Positions 54,101-64,000 of a DNA stretch of 64,000 nt are shown here, in pieces. Within the stretch, counting starts at the first letter, position 1. Each line of letters opens with the position of its first letter. Both the position numbers and the translations under genes were made by a program. The notes beneath the pieces are model-generated. The model did not search any database and was not told where the DNA came from. It worked only from the letters and a program-made list of their open reading frames with translations. Source of the stretch: Cheilinus undulatus (Eukaryota > Chordata > Actinopteri > Labriformes > Labridae). The stretch lies in assembly GCF_018320785.1 (NCBI RefSeq), contig NC_054873.1:21480196-21544195 (forward strand). Direction: 5' to 3'.

Positions 54101-57100
54101 CTTTCTCCTTTATGCCTGCTACAGGAGCTGTGGGGACACATTTAAATTCTTATCCTGCACTCTGCAAAACTCAAAGAGGGTGCAAAATCCAAGGACCGAG
54201 CTCTCTATATGCCAGGTTAGGTGATTAAAGCTTTATCTGTCAAAATTTAAGTCAGTGAATACATTTTTGCTGATACCAGACATTGATGAATCAGTATTTT
54301 TCTGCCCTGTATAATAAAGTTGGTTGAACCTCTCTGCAGGAGTGATGTAACACTCATCTGAACCTTCTTATTCATAAAGCTGTTCAAGGAAAACTAACTT
54401 AATCCCTCACAGAACTCATTCATTTCCAAATAGTCTTCTTTAACCAAACACAAACTTCAAATCAGTTACTTTACATGTTCCTACAGTTAGATCTGACCCT
54501 GAAAAACACTTGTGTTATGCTGCAACTGAAAACCACTGACTTTTATTTTTTTTTACCTTTATGTATTTCAGAAATCTGACTTTAAACCTCCAGAATTTAA
54601 ATTGAACTTGTTATGCATAAGTACACCATATTTAGTATCTTTAAGTTTAAATCACTGGACTATTTTGGCACATTTAAAGGCTTCATCTTAGACAACTTGA
54701 CTTATTTTACCTTTCAATTGTCAGAGTATTTCCCTGTTTAATGATTATGCTTTGATTAATTTTTCTTTTTTAAAAAAGATATTGTAAAAGATGGCTACAC
54801 ATTGGCTATTTCTAAACTATAAATAACAGTTGATGGATTGATTGATTGTTTTTAATAAAGCATACATATGATGCTTTATACTCTGTATGCTTTATACTCT
54901 GTATAAAGCATACAGTGTCTCGAGCCACTGACAGGCTATCATTTGTTTGTAATGTTCATTGGCCTCATAAAAGTGTGCCTGTTTACTAAATATTGGCTGG
55001 GTGGGTGTATAAGTACAGTGTAAGGGCAAGTAACATGTTACAGTGGGCCGGAGAATTCATAGTCCATGTGGCTAATCCATCCTACCTTTATATTCATACA
55101 CATAAAGTGACTATGCCTTGACATACACCAGTGCTGCTGCAATCATCTGTGCTCAGTAGAGGAGTGATCCAGTGCTTGCCCTTGCCCGTCCCTGACATCT
55201 TCTTTATTGGCAACAATCCCCAGCCATTTAGACTCCAGGTTAACTACAGCAATCCCAAGATGCTGCAACATAATTGCCCTTATGGGAGAAGAGACCCCCG
55301 CCTTCACTGGATGTAAGTGGTCCTCTGGGAGCGTGCGCATGTGTCAGTGAGTGCTACAAGCAGGTTACACTCATTCTGATCTTTGAGAACCTGCTATTCG
55401 TGGGCCTTGTTCTCAATCAAGGGCCTTCTGTCTCAAATTAAATAAATATCCCTTTAGGTGCATATTTGATTTGTTGTTATCTGCTGCCCCCTAATGGACG
55501 CTCAATCATTTTCTCCCAAAAGGACAATGACAGCAACAAACACAAGGATTACTATTACAGAAGTTTTGACCTGTGTTGCTCCATGGAGTGCTTTAACCTC
55601 TGCAGGCAGGCAAACCTTCTGGTTTCCACTTTCAGCTGAGGGACCTGCTGACTCGTGCTCTTGTTTCTGACTGGATACAGGTCTTTGGCCTAGCTGTCCA
55701 TAATCCCCCCTGCCCCATGTGAATACTCTCCCAGTTTCTGCAGAAAATGAAAGACAACTTTGTTAAGATATCTTTGTTAAGATGAATCCTTGTAAATGTG
55801 TTCAGTTATTGTTCATATCACTTTGATATACCTGTTTGAGCAACAATGTGTGTCCAGCCACTCCATATATGGAGGATTTTCTCTCCACTGAATAGCGAGC
55901 GTTTTATAAGACAGGGAGAGGACAGGAAAAGTTCTGTGCTGGTCAGCTGACCATGCTTGTTGCTTCCCCACAGAAACAAATCACCGTTTTCTGCACACAG
56001 AACAGGAGCAACATTACTTATCATCCAAGCAGCAACAGAAGGGCAGAGCACTATTTGAGAGGGGCTTTACAACTTAAAGTAGAAGAAAATTCACACCTAT
56101 TTCAATTTCAAAAAAACAAATCATAATTTGTAAGAGCAAATAAAGCACAAGCTCACAGATTTGTTTGGGTAAAAGACAAAGACTGCTCATTGGTAGAACC
56201 TTACAGTGTAACATAACCTGAAGAGGAACGATTAAAGGACAGCAGTGTTGAAAGTTTATTCTGTTGCACCATCAAAACTGTAAATCTGTGCACTCAGGTC
56301 CTATTTTATGCTTGGATGATAGTTGTTCTCAATAAAAAAATTCAAAAAAGAAACTGTTTGGCTGAGTAGTGAGTAGTAACCTAAACCGTGAATCATTTAT
56401 TGGGGATTAAGTTCCAGCCTTGTTTGTTTTGGTAGGCATTGTTGCCAGTTTGGCAGCCCCAGCTGCCACAGATTCTGGTGTAGATGACACACTAGAATGC
56501 ATACATCAAAAATAAAAATGCAAAATCTTTTCTTTTACTTCCTAATTAAAGGGATCTGCTACCTGAAGTTGCCTCTAGTTGCCCCTGCATTTATAAAATG
56601 ACTCAGTAAAGTCCAATTCTCCCTGGTTAATGGAACAGCATTTACACCTCTAAGAAGCTCTAGTTTCTTGGCTGTCTCTGTGTTAGGAACCCAGAAAAGG
56701 GTACCAATTAAGCTAGGAGACTGTCTCAACAAAACTGTTCTTTGTTGTGCTTTAACTTTGTAATTTATACTGTCTTGAACTATAAGTACTTAAAAGAAAA
56801 AAAGAAGTCGTGGATAACAAAATCAGCTTAATCACAGGAAAAAAATACATGCTTTGGATTGAAAAGTACATGAAAATACCTAAATCTATTTATTCATTAG
56901 TGTTTTCACATGCAAAATTAGAACTGGTTTAAGCACAACTTTCACAAGAAAAAGTACAAAAGCAAGTTTGTGCAGGTGAGGTAAGGAAACCCAAGATGGG
57001 CTTATAATTAAAACGCACAATGTCATGTGTTGATCATTACAATACAAAGAATGGCTGGCACATTACATATATATATAGTGGGTAGGGAAAGTATTCAGAC

Positions 57101-60100
57101 CCCCTTAAATTGTTCACCCTTTGTTAATTTGCAGTCATTTGCTAAAATCATTTAAGTTGATTTTTTTCCTCATCAGTGTATACACAGCAGCCCATTCTGA
57201 CAGAAAAACAAAAAATTGTAGACATTTTCCAAATTTATTAAAGAACAAAAACTGAAATATCACATGGCCACAAGTCTTCAGACCCTTTGCTGTGACACTT
57301 GTATATTTAACTAAGGTGCTGTCCATTTCTTCTGATCATCCTTGGGATGGTTCTACACCTTTATTGGAGTCCAGCTGTGTTTAATTAAATTGATTGGACT
57401 TGATTAGGAAAGGCACACACCTGTCTATATAAGACCTTACAGCTCACAGTGCATATCAGTGCAAATGAGAATCATGAGGTTGAAGGAACTGCCCGAAGAG
57501 CTCAGAGACAGAATTGTGGCAGGGCACAGATCTGGCCAAGGTTACTAAAGAATTTCTGCTGCACTTAAGGTTCCTAAGAGCACAGTGGCCTCCATAATCC
57601 TGAAATGGAAGAAGTTTGGGACGACCAGAACTCTTCCTAGAGCTGGAACATCCGGCCAGACTGAGCAACTGGGGGAGAAGAGCCTTGGTGAGAGAAGTAA
57701 AGAAGAACCCAAAGATCACTGTGGCTGAGCCCCAGAGATGCATTGGGGAGATGGGAGAAAGTTCTAGAAAGTCAACCATCACTGCAGCCCTCCAACAATT
57801 TGGGCTTTATGGCAGAGTGGCCTGACTGAAGCCTCTCCTCAGTGCAAGACACACAAGAGCCCGCATAGGAAAGATGATGCGGCCAGGTACAGAGATATCC
57901 TGGAAGAAAACCTTTTCTAGAGTGCTCAGGACCTCAGACTGGGCTGAAGGTTCACCTTCCAACAAGACAATGACCCTAAGCACAGCTAAAATAACAAAGG
58001 AGTGGCTTAGGGACAACTCCGTGACTGTTCTTGAGTGGCCCAGCCAGAGCCCTGACTTGAACCCAATTGAGCATCTCTGGAGAGACCTGAAAACGGCTGT
58101 CCATCAACATTCACCATCCAACCTGACAGAACTGGGGAGGATCCCCAAATCCAGGTTTAAAAAACCTGTTGCATCATTCCCGAGAAGACTCATGGCTGTA
58201 TTAGCTCAAAAGGGTGCTTCTAGGGTCTGAAAACTTGTGACCATGTGATATTTCAGTTTTTGTTCTTCAATAAATTTGCAAAAATGTCTACAATTTTGTG
58301 TTTTTCTGTCAAAATGGGGTGCTGTGTGTACATTATTGAGGAAAAAATCAACTTAAATGATTTTAAAAAATGACTGCAAATTAAAAAAAAATGAAAAATT
58401 TAAGCAGGTTTGAAAACCTTCCATACCAACTGTATAAACAAGGTGCAGATTACTTCTGAGATGTTTACCGAGCTGTTTGTGAGGTTTTAATCTGAAATGA
58501 GACATTCAAATGAGCACTGGGGTGCTTATTTTACATCACTTCAGCGGCAGAAAGACAACAAAATTAGTAGTATCTAGCTGCTGCCCTGCTACATAATAGC
58601 ATTAATGTGATTTAAAAAAAATCAAATGCATTCATTTCAGAATTTAATCTCATCATAATTAAGGCTTTAATGGTTAAAGCCCCATTCTAAGTAAACCAAA
58701 AATGACATGATCAAAGCACAGTTGTCATAAATCAGTGCCATACCTGTGAGGCACACACAGTGCACAGAGCCTGCAGCCACCATGTGTGTCTTCTGATCCA
58801 GACCTGTAAAAGAGGCAAAAATATCCTGTCACTATTAACATTAACTGATAGGACTGATAATCATAAATGACCAAATAAGCTTACTGCTCTGGAACTACTT
58901 TCATTCATTGAGGAGTCACACTAACCTGGAACTAGCACGGGTACTGTGGAGTTGAGGTGTGACGGGACAGGGTGTGGACAAAGTGCTCTTTTAGCATGAC
59001 TACAAAGACCACGTCCCCACTGATAAACGAATCCTGAGTCTAAAAGCAGATAATAAATTATTATTATTATTAAATAATAAAGTAAATGTCTACTTGATAA
59101 TGCACAGCTTTTGCAGCAAACTCACCTGAGGCAGCCAGTGAATGTCTGAGTCCTGCTGCTACGCTCACCACTGGCTCCTTCAGACTCTAAGAACAGACAA
59201 AAAAAGATACATCTGTTTCAAAGAAAGTGAATGGGGTTTGTAATAGCTTAAATCAATATTGTTATGATTTCTTGTTGTCTTTAAATGTGCAGAAAACAGG
59301 CATGCCATGTGCTTACCTCAACAACCAGAGGCTCTGAAGCATGTGTGACTATCTGTCCAACACCTAGTTGTCCAAATGCATTAGAGCCACACGCCAGTAC
59401 TTGAGCACAATCTGATAATGTGACAGAAAAACATAAGATGAAGAAAGCAAACAAACAAAAATCCGTGAAATATTTGGATGTGGTAATTCAAATCTCTCTC
59501 TGTAAATCACATTCCTAATGACATTGAGTCAAGCAAAGCTCAGAGGTTACACAACACAAAAGGGTGAGTTTTAAGGAAAAAGCCCTCCAGTTATTGCTGA
59601 ATAAAGAGGCAACTCTGATCATGTGGTTTATCGTTATTGTGCTGCACTTCAGTGTGACAGACTGATACTTCTCAGGTGATCATTACACATAAAAATGTGT
59701 GTTTTAAACAACTCAGCGTGCTCTTATGGATGCTGAGTTGATTGCACAACAGTTAAAAACACTATGTATTGAAATGACGGTCCTCTGTAATAAAATGTGA
59801 GTTTCAAGACCAGACAAACAGTGCCATGAAAAAGTGTTTGCCCCCTTTCCGAATTCCTGATGTTTTTGCATATTTATCACACTTACATGTTTCAGCTCAT
59901 CAAACCAATTTTAATATCACACAAAGACAACCCAAGTAAATACAAATGCAGTTTCTAACTGATGTTTTTATTTATTAAGGGCAAAAAAAATCCAAATGTA
60001 TCTGGCCCTATGTGAAAAAGTAATTGCCCCCTGAACCTAATAACTGATTGTGCCACCCTTGGCAGCAATAACTGAAATCAAGCGTTTGTGATAACTGATG

Positions 60101-62397
60101 ATGAGTCTTTTGCATCGGTGTAGAGGAATTCTGGCCCACTCTTCTTCACAGAATTGTTTTAACTCAGCCATATTGGAGGGTTTTCCAGCACAAACTGCCC
60201 GTTTAAGGTCACACCCCAGAATCTTGATTGGATTTAAGTCCAGACTTTGGCTTGGCCACTCCAAAACCTTAATTTTGTTTTCTTTAAGCCATTCAGAGAT
60301 GGACTTGCTGGTATGTTTCGGGTCGTTGTCCTGCTGCATAACCCTAGAGCGCTTGAGCTTGAGGTCATAAACTGATGGCCGGGTATTCACCTTCAGGATT
60401 TTCTGGTAGACAGCAGAATTCATTGTTCCATCAATCACAGCAAGTGGTCCAGGTCCTAAAGCAGCAAAGCAGCCCCAGACCATCACACTGCCACCACCAT
60501 GTTTGACTGTTGGCATGATGTTCTTTTTATCAAATGCTGTCTTATTTTTACAGAGGCCTGCTGTTCTTTGGATGTTGTTCTGGGTTGTTGTTGCACTCTT
60601 GGAGACATTTACTTGGGTTGTCTTTGTGAGATATTAAAATTGGTTTGATGATCTGAAACATTTAAGTGTGATAAATATGCAAAAAAAAAAAAAAAAAATC
60701 AGAAATCAGAAAGGGTCAAATACTTTTTCATGGCACTGTAATACTGCCAGCACTGGCCTTTGATATAGCCTACAATTAATAGCATACAGTGCCAAGTGAG
60801 CCAGTTAATGCACCAGTTCAACACCATAACCAATGAACCTCCCAAATTGTTTTCATGTTAGTTATTCTGTGACAACAAACAGCTGCAATGTGGTACTAGA
60901 AGAGTGTGACATAAGTAAAAGCTAGAAAAATGTCCATCATCTGTGCATTTCTATTTCTTTCCTGTTTTATTAAGGCTTTCAAGACCACCAGATGTTCCCT
61001 GTAGGAAAAAAAAATCCCAGACATTGTACACGCTTCGCAGAATTGCTCAATGATCCTTCTTGAAACTATTAATTCACTTTAATACTAATTTAAAAAATAG
61101 CATCAGAGCCTGGTGTGAAACATAGCTCACCAGTGAGGAGTAGAGTAAAATCCCAGCCACAGGCCACTTTAGTGACTCTCTGCTTCAGACTGTGGCAGAG
61201 TGTAAAGGTGGCAATGTCTGCATCATGCCCGAGTCCCAGCTGGCCTTTGTGATTCTGTCCGCACACAAACACCTCTGCACTCTCTGTCCGGCAAAACATA
61301 CATCACAGACATTTGGAAACCAAGAAATGCATTGTTAGCCTTAAACAAAACATTGAGAGATTAATGGGTATTTAAGCAGGAATAATAAAATAAATTATTT
61401 GATTTAACAGTAGTGTGGAGCTGGGGGAATGAGGGAGCCTTGTCTATATGCCTACATAAGAAATTGATCCCACCGTTTTAAAACAAGAGAGAGAGTGTTT
61501 TTACTTGGACAGATGTTGACATAGGCAGTTTTTTTCTGCTTCCTTTACAGCTAATTATGCATGGGTCAAAACAATAATTTGAAAACTCAATTGATGCATA
61601 GTTTGATTTGTTGTGGCTGTAAAAGTTTATAGAAATGCACATGTTTTTTAGCTTCTTTAATATTTGTTTTGTCAAACAGTGATGACTGAAACTCATTAAA
61701 GGGGCTTAACGTGATGCGACATGAGAAAAACATACCAATTATCTCGGAATCCTAACTGGATTAAACTTCTTCAACAATAAAAACATATTTATCCATTAGG
61801 GGGCGCCAAGTGATCTGTATTGCTAAGACTGCTCACGTTGCTGTACACATGTTCTCAGACAGAAAGACAGTTGTTTTAAACTTCCAGATGAAAATCTTCG
61901 TTCAGAAATGATCGGCATCTTACCTGTGATAACCACGGAGTGGCCCCCGCCGCCGCGAACCGCACGTGCAGCCTTGTTTTGTAGAGGTGTGGTGTCTGCG
62001 AGCCGGGGAACTGACTGGTCCTCCACATGTCCCAGACCCAGCTGTCCATAGCTGTTTGCTCCCTGAAAAACTCATTATTACTTACTGACAGTGTTCACAG
62101 CTAACGCGGTCATGCTGAGTCAGCATTTAGACGTTAAAAAAATATCAACGGCTGTTTGTGCCCTCTGCACTTACAGCTGGTTTGCCCGCCGAGTTTTCTG
62201 ACAGTTAAGCTAACATTAGCAAAAGTGCTTCGTCACCGTCTCATAGCGTTGTGTCACTCTACTAATGGTGAGTATTAAAGAAAAACACATCGTACAGACA
62301 TGCTCACATGAATGAAACAGAATAACAGCGGGGATAATAAACTTACCCAAGAGTGTAAACATAACTTCGTCCACGAGCTCGTTTCCATGGAATACAT
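50966..62397 (-). CDS. sergef: sergef, RCC1-repeat secretion-regulating GEF, eleven coding exons
   Basis: SERGEF (DelGEF) is a seven-bladed RCC1-like protein reported to bind the exocyst subunit Sec5 and affect secretion. The minus-strand exons are 62397-62347, 62062-61924, 61283-61131, 59411-59317, 59186-59126, 59039-58926, 58803-58744, 55990-55832, 55737-55571, 53689-53653 and 51159-50966. All phases agree and give 409 aa (human about 458, with a longer tail). The RCC1 blades are visible as GANSYGQLGLGH, VFVCGQNHKGQLGLGH, VLACGSNAFGQLGV, VYQWGRGLCSH, LFLWGSNKHGQL, VFTWGRGDYGQLG and LSWGWNEHGMCGDG. Each is followed by a GCG/CGxxHS-type repeat end such as ACGWDFTLLLT, AAGLRHSLA and GCGAGHSMAVC. 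The order matches human SERGEF blade for blade. Two Tc1 transposons sit in its introns. Confidence 0.96.
52669..52968 (+). other. unexplained 99-codon frame in sergef intron 10
   Basis: An ATG-initiated frame (MANPVNCKLVRTLKVEGHLL...) runs to 52968 in sergef intron 10, on the opposite strand from sergef. Base composition is more balanced than its surroundings. No domain or splice context is recognisable. It may be conserved non-coding DNA or chance. Confidence 0.2.
53653..53689 (-). CDS. sergef: sergef coding exon 10 (37-nt mini-exon)
   Basis: A very small exon encodes IACGSEHNLAIV. Acceptor CTCTACAG and donor GTAAGA are strong. It is too short for ORF scanning but is required to close the last blade. 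Confidence 0.92.
54883..54915. repeat. perfect 15-bp hairpin
   Basis: CTGTATGCTTTATAC, loop TCT, then GTATAAAGCATACAG form a perfect inverted repeat in sergef intron 9. The left arm is part of a tandem ATGCTTTATACTCTGT pair starting at about 54871. Confidence 0.9.
55571..55737 (-). CDS. sergef: sergef coding exon 9
   Basis: This exon encodes ETGRVFTWGRGDYGQLGQRP, then a low-conservation linker and KALHGATQ. The donor CAG|GTCAAA was chosen over an upstream GAG|GTTAAA because HGATQ then joins IACGSEHNLAI in phase 0, as in human GATEVSCGSEHNLAI. Confidence 0.88.
55832..55990 (-). CDS. sergef: sergef coding exon 8
   Basis: This exon encodes ENGDLFLWGSNKHGQLTSTE through IWSGWTHIVAQT. WGSNKHGQL and IWSGWTH are diagnostic of SERGEF. 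Acceptor CTGTGTGCAG, donor GTATAT. Confidence 0.96.
57078..58432 (+). mobile_element. Tc1-like transposon, near full length, in sergef intron 7
   Basis: The left end AGTGGGTAGGGAAAGTATTC or its first bases start after TATA at 57076, and the right end AACCTTCCATACCAACTG precedes TA at 58433. The transposase runs on the plus strand with several frame breaks: LKELPEELRDRIV-like at 57480, and a catalytic part at 57874-58230 with WLRDNSVTVLEWPSQSPDLN and PIEHLWRDLK. It is inactive by the visible frameshifts. Opposite in orientation to sergef. Confidence 0.85.
58744..58803 (-). CDS. sergef: sergef coding exon 7
   Basis: This exon encodes GLDQKTHMVAAGSVHCVCLT. It is short and in phase between exons 6 and 8, and corresponds to human GLENSKAMCVLAGSDHSASL. 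Acceptor TTTTACAG, donor GTATGG. Confidence 0.9.
58926..59039 (-). CDS. sergef: sergef coding exon 6
   Basis: This exon encodes DSGFVYQWGRGLCSHAKRAL then CPHPVPSHLNSTVPVLVP. It matches the human QWGTGLASCGRRLCP blade. Donor GTTAGT is a weaker but acceptable site. Confidence 0.92.
59126..59186 (-). CDS. sergef: sergef coding exon 5
   Basis: This exon encodes SLKEPVVSVAAGLRHSLAAS, the blade end with the AAGLRH motif. Acceptor TTCTTAG, donor GTGAGT. Confidence 0.93.
59317..59411 (-). CDS. sergef: sergef coding exon 4
   Basis: This exon encodes DCAQVLACGSNAFGQLGVGQ through EPLVVE, the start of the third RCC1 blade. Acceptor TTATCAG, donor GTAAGC. It ends in phase 0. Confidence 0.94.
59819..60738 (-). 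mobile_element. Tc1-like transposon with internal deletion, in sergef intron 3
   Basis: The ends CAGTGCCATGAAAAAGTGTT and its inverse AAATACTTTTTCATGGCACTG are followed by TA on the right; the left TA has become AA. Length is about 920 bp against about 1.6 kb for a full element, so a large internal part is lost. Confidence 0.85.
60037..60516 (-). pseudogene. Tc1 transposase catalytic part (159-codon open frame)
   Basis: The frame keeps GGGSVMVWGCFAALGPGPL, VMQQDNDPKHTSKSISEWL and VLEWPSQSLDLNPIKILGCD, covering the second and third acidic residues of the DDE catalytic triad. PIKILGCD replaces the usual PIEHLWxxL, a change at a conserved position. The DNA-binding half is deleted, so it cannot be an active transposase alone. 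Confidence 0.8.
61131..61283 (-). CDS. sergef: sergef coding exon 3
   Basis: This exon encodes ESAEVFVCGQNHKGQLGLGH through VACGWDFTLLLT, the second blade. The CGWDFT signature is shared with human SERGEF. Donor GTGAGC. Confidence 0.95.
61924..62062 (-). CDS. sergef: sergef coding exon 2
   Basis: This exon encodes GANSYGQLGLGHVEDQSVPR through AVRGGGGHSVVIT, the first RCC1 blade. Acceptor TTTTTCAG, donor GTAAGA. It ends with one base of a split codon. Confidence 0.95.
62347..62397 (-). CDS. sergef: sergef coding exon 1
   Basis: This exon encodes MYSMETSSWTKLCLHSW and ends at the Trp that joins GANSYGQLGLGH of the next exon. The second ATG (62388-62386, residue 4) sits in CCATGG and could be the true start. 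Donor GTAAGT. Confidence 0.85.
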
Positions 62398-62745
62398 TGG
62401 CTGGTGTGCAGCTTTATTTACGACACTGTCGTAAAAGAGTTACTAGCCATGTTTAAATCTCTTAGTTCGTTTTGTTTATGTCTCAGGGATCGAAATTTAA
62501 ATTGGACCAAAAAGCCACTCTTTTTTTTTTTTTTGCAAACACTGTTTTAATATAACTACATAATGTTAGATGTATTACATAATACTGACATCCCTTAAAA
62601 TGACCCTCATTTTGTATAAACAGTGTCTTTCAATACATACTGAATACTGTAGACTACTGTGGACTAGACTGAAGTCTTAGACTACACTTCCCTTTAATAA
62701 CAAAATTTAAAATATAATAACTTGCAGTTACATAAAGCCTAATTC

Positions 62746-63062
62746 CTATACACATTTACTTGCAATGCATTCAGACAGCTTTTCAAATTGTTTTCTAAAG
62801 AATTCCATAGTTTGACTCCAATCACAGGAGACATCTCCCTTAAGGTCATCCATGTATAATTCAGTTTCCTCCTGTTTCCTCCCTACTATGTGTCTAAAAA
62901 CACATTTAGCAGATGTTCTGATGATACTCTGCTTTTGCCTCTTATTTGAGAGTCTGTCAACTGAAACTTTCAGTTTCAACAATCCTGCCTTAATTAAAAA
63001 AAGGCTGCTGGTGTGCTCTCTCCAAGTAATAGCAGTCTCACTACAAACAAGACACTCCTATA
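62746..63062 (-). other. unidentified coding-like stretch upstream of sergef
   Basis: On the minus strand CLVCSETAITWREHTSSL reads into (after a T-run) LLKLKVSVDRLSNKRQ, and then KCVFRHIVGRKQEETELYMD to a stop at 62746-62748. Its cysteine and basic composition is more protein-like than neighbouring ORFs. I do not recognise the family. It could be a remnant of a mobile element gene or a terminal exon of an unseen neighbour. Confidence 0.3.
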
Positions 63063-63176
63063 CTGTCTGTTTACTCTTGTATTCATTTTGTTTCTTAATG
63101 AGGCTGACGGAAAGACTACATCCCAGATGAAATTTTAACAAACCCTATAACCAGTTCAGTCTTCTGGTAGTCAACT

Positions 63177-63440
63177 CCTAAGGCCTTGGTTACCAACCAG
63201 GGGTCCCAGGCCTCTGCTCTGAGGCTGTTAAAATAAAAATTTACTTATACTAAATAAAATCATGATAAAACACTTGTGAATAATTCACACAAATGTCTTG
63301 GGTAAGAACATTTGTCTCTGGGGCTATTTTTAAAATTTAACCAATAACAAGAATTAAAATCAATGTTATTGGCTCATTTTTTTAGATGCAAGTAGAGGAG
63401 AGGCCCAAGGGAAAACAGATTGGGAACCACTGACCTAAGG
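63177..63440. mobile_element. small MITE-like repeat
   Basis: The left end CCTAAGGCCTTGGTTACCAA and the right end TGGGAACCACTGACCTAAGG are roughly inverse of each other and enclose about 260 bp. The 'GGTTCCCAA' type end recurs in many fish repeats. Imperfect, so moderate confidence only. Confidence 0.45.
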
Positions 63441-64000
63441 TATGCTTATGGATCTGATTTCTAACTTTGATGAAGACTCATTTGTGTTAGTTGTAATTTA
63501 TTATTATGTAGCTTTAATTTGATCAAAGTGATCAACTTTCTAATGGCTTTTCACAATCTGAACATTTCTCATTATATTTTTCAGGGATCCTTGCTGTCAG
63601 CATGTTTTGTCCCAATGATGGGCATCAGTATCTTCCCCCATTAACAAACATCAACAAGAGGCCATCAAAACTCAAGAGTTAACAGGTAACAAAGCCTGAA
63701 CACATTGTTTAGACACAAAAAACATTTAATTTTTTAATAGTTTGGATCATAGCATACACATAATGTCTATATTGCTTTACAGTAGAAAATAATGTTTTGA
63801 GTTCAGGAGTACTACAATTAGATGTAGGTCATCAAAATTATCGCTTTAAAATCAAATAGTTTCAGTTACATGGGCCAAGTCTTTCATTGTCAGCCATCAA
63901 AACATTCTTATAACACCCATTTGCACTTTTTTATTTCCCTCAACAGTACACAAAAAGGAACGTGATACAAACACCAAAAGAATAAAAAAAAGATACATTT

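Noticed and set aside
55586-55620. Upstream GAG|GTTAAA as sergef exon 9 donor
   Set aside because: It would drop KALHGATQ, which matches the human CLTGATE segment, and CAG|GTCAAA keeps phase 0 with exon 10.

Overview
This is vertebrate nuclear DNA, almost certainly from a ray-finned (teleost) fish. It is AT-rich and intron-rich, with vertebrate GT-AG splice sites and a dense load of fish-type repeats: Tc1/mariner transposons, CR1/L2-type LINE remnants, tRNA-derived SINEs, MITEs and simple repeats. I see no bacterial features, CRISPR array, rRNA or functional tRNA gene.

Three protein-coding genes can be assembled exon by exon with consistent reading phase. (1) cd81, a tetraspanin, lies on the minus strand with eight coding exons between 24848 and 3306 (238 aa). 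Its third intron-exon junction bounds a 15-kb intron filled with repeats. (2) kcnc1, the Kv3.1 voltage-gated potassium channel, lies on the plus strand from 28828. Four coding exons give 597 aa ending at 41022. A second terminal exon at 43503-43612 has the same splice phase and would give 587 aa, and read-through of the exon-2 donor would give a short form. (3) sergef, an RCC1-repeat protein (secretion-regulating guanine nucleotide exchange factor), lies on the minus strand with eleven coding exons between 62397 and 50966 (409 aa). cd81 and kcnc1 are divergent (head to head, 4.0 kb between start codons); kcnc1 and sergef are convergent. The kcnc1-sergef pairing matches human 11p15.1, while CD81 is elsewhere on human 11p.

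Layout: 1-3305, region downstream of cd81 with a LINE tail, two SINEs and the probable cd81 3' UTR. 3306-24848, cd81, whose introns hold a Tc1 with a second transposon nested in it, a second copy of that nested family, SINEs, LINE fragments, a GTGGCAAAA-type minisatellite and a hAT-like MITE. 24849-28827, divergent intergenic region with a minisatellite that switches orientation and a degenerate Tc1. 28828-43612, kcnc1, whose intron 2 holds a palindromic Tc1 remnant with another Tc1 inserted in it. 43613-50965, convergent intergenic region with a LINE carrying a reverse transcriptase pseudogene and an inverted pair of about 240-bp repeats. 50966-62397, sergef with two more Tc1 copies in its introns. 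62398-64000, upstream of sergef, with an unidentified coding-like stretch and a small MITE.

The three genes do not form a pathway: cd81 organises membrane microdomains, kcnc1 sets fast repolarisation in neurons, and sergef is linked to exocytosis. No new multi-gene system is evident. The points most worth checking are the alternative kcnc1 C-termini, the 10-bp target-site-duplication transposon family, and the palindromic, nested Tc1.
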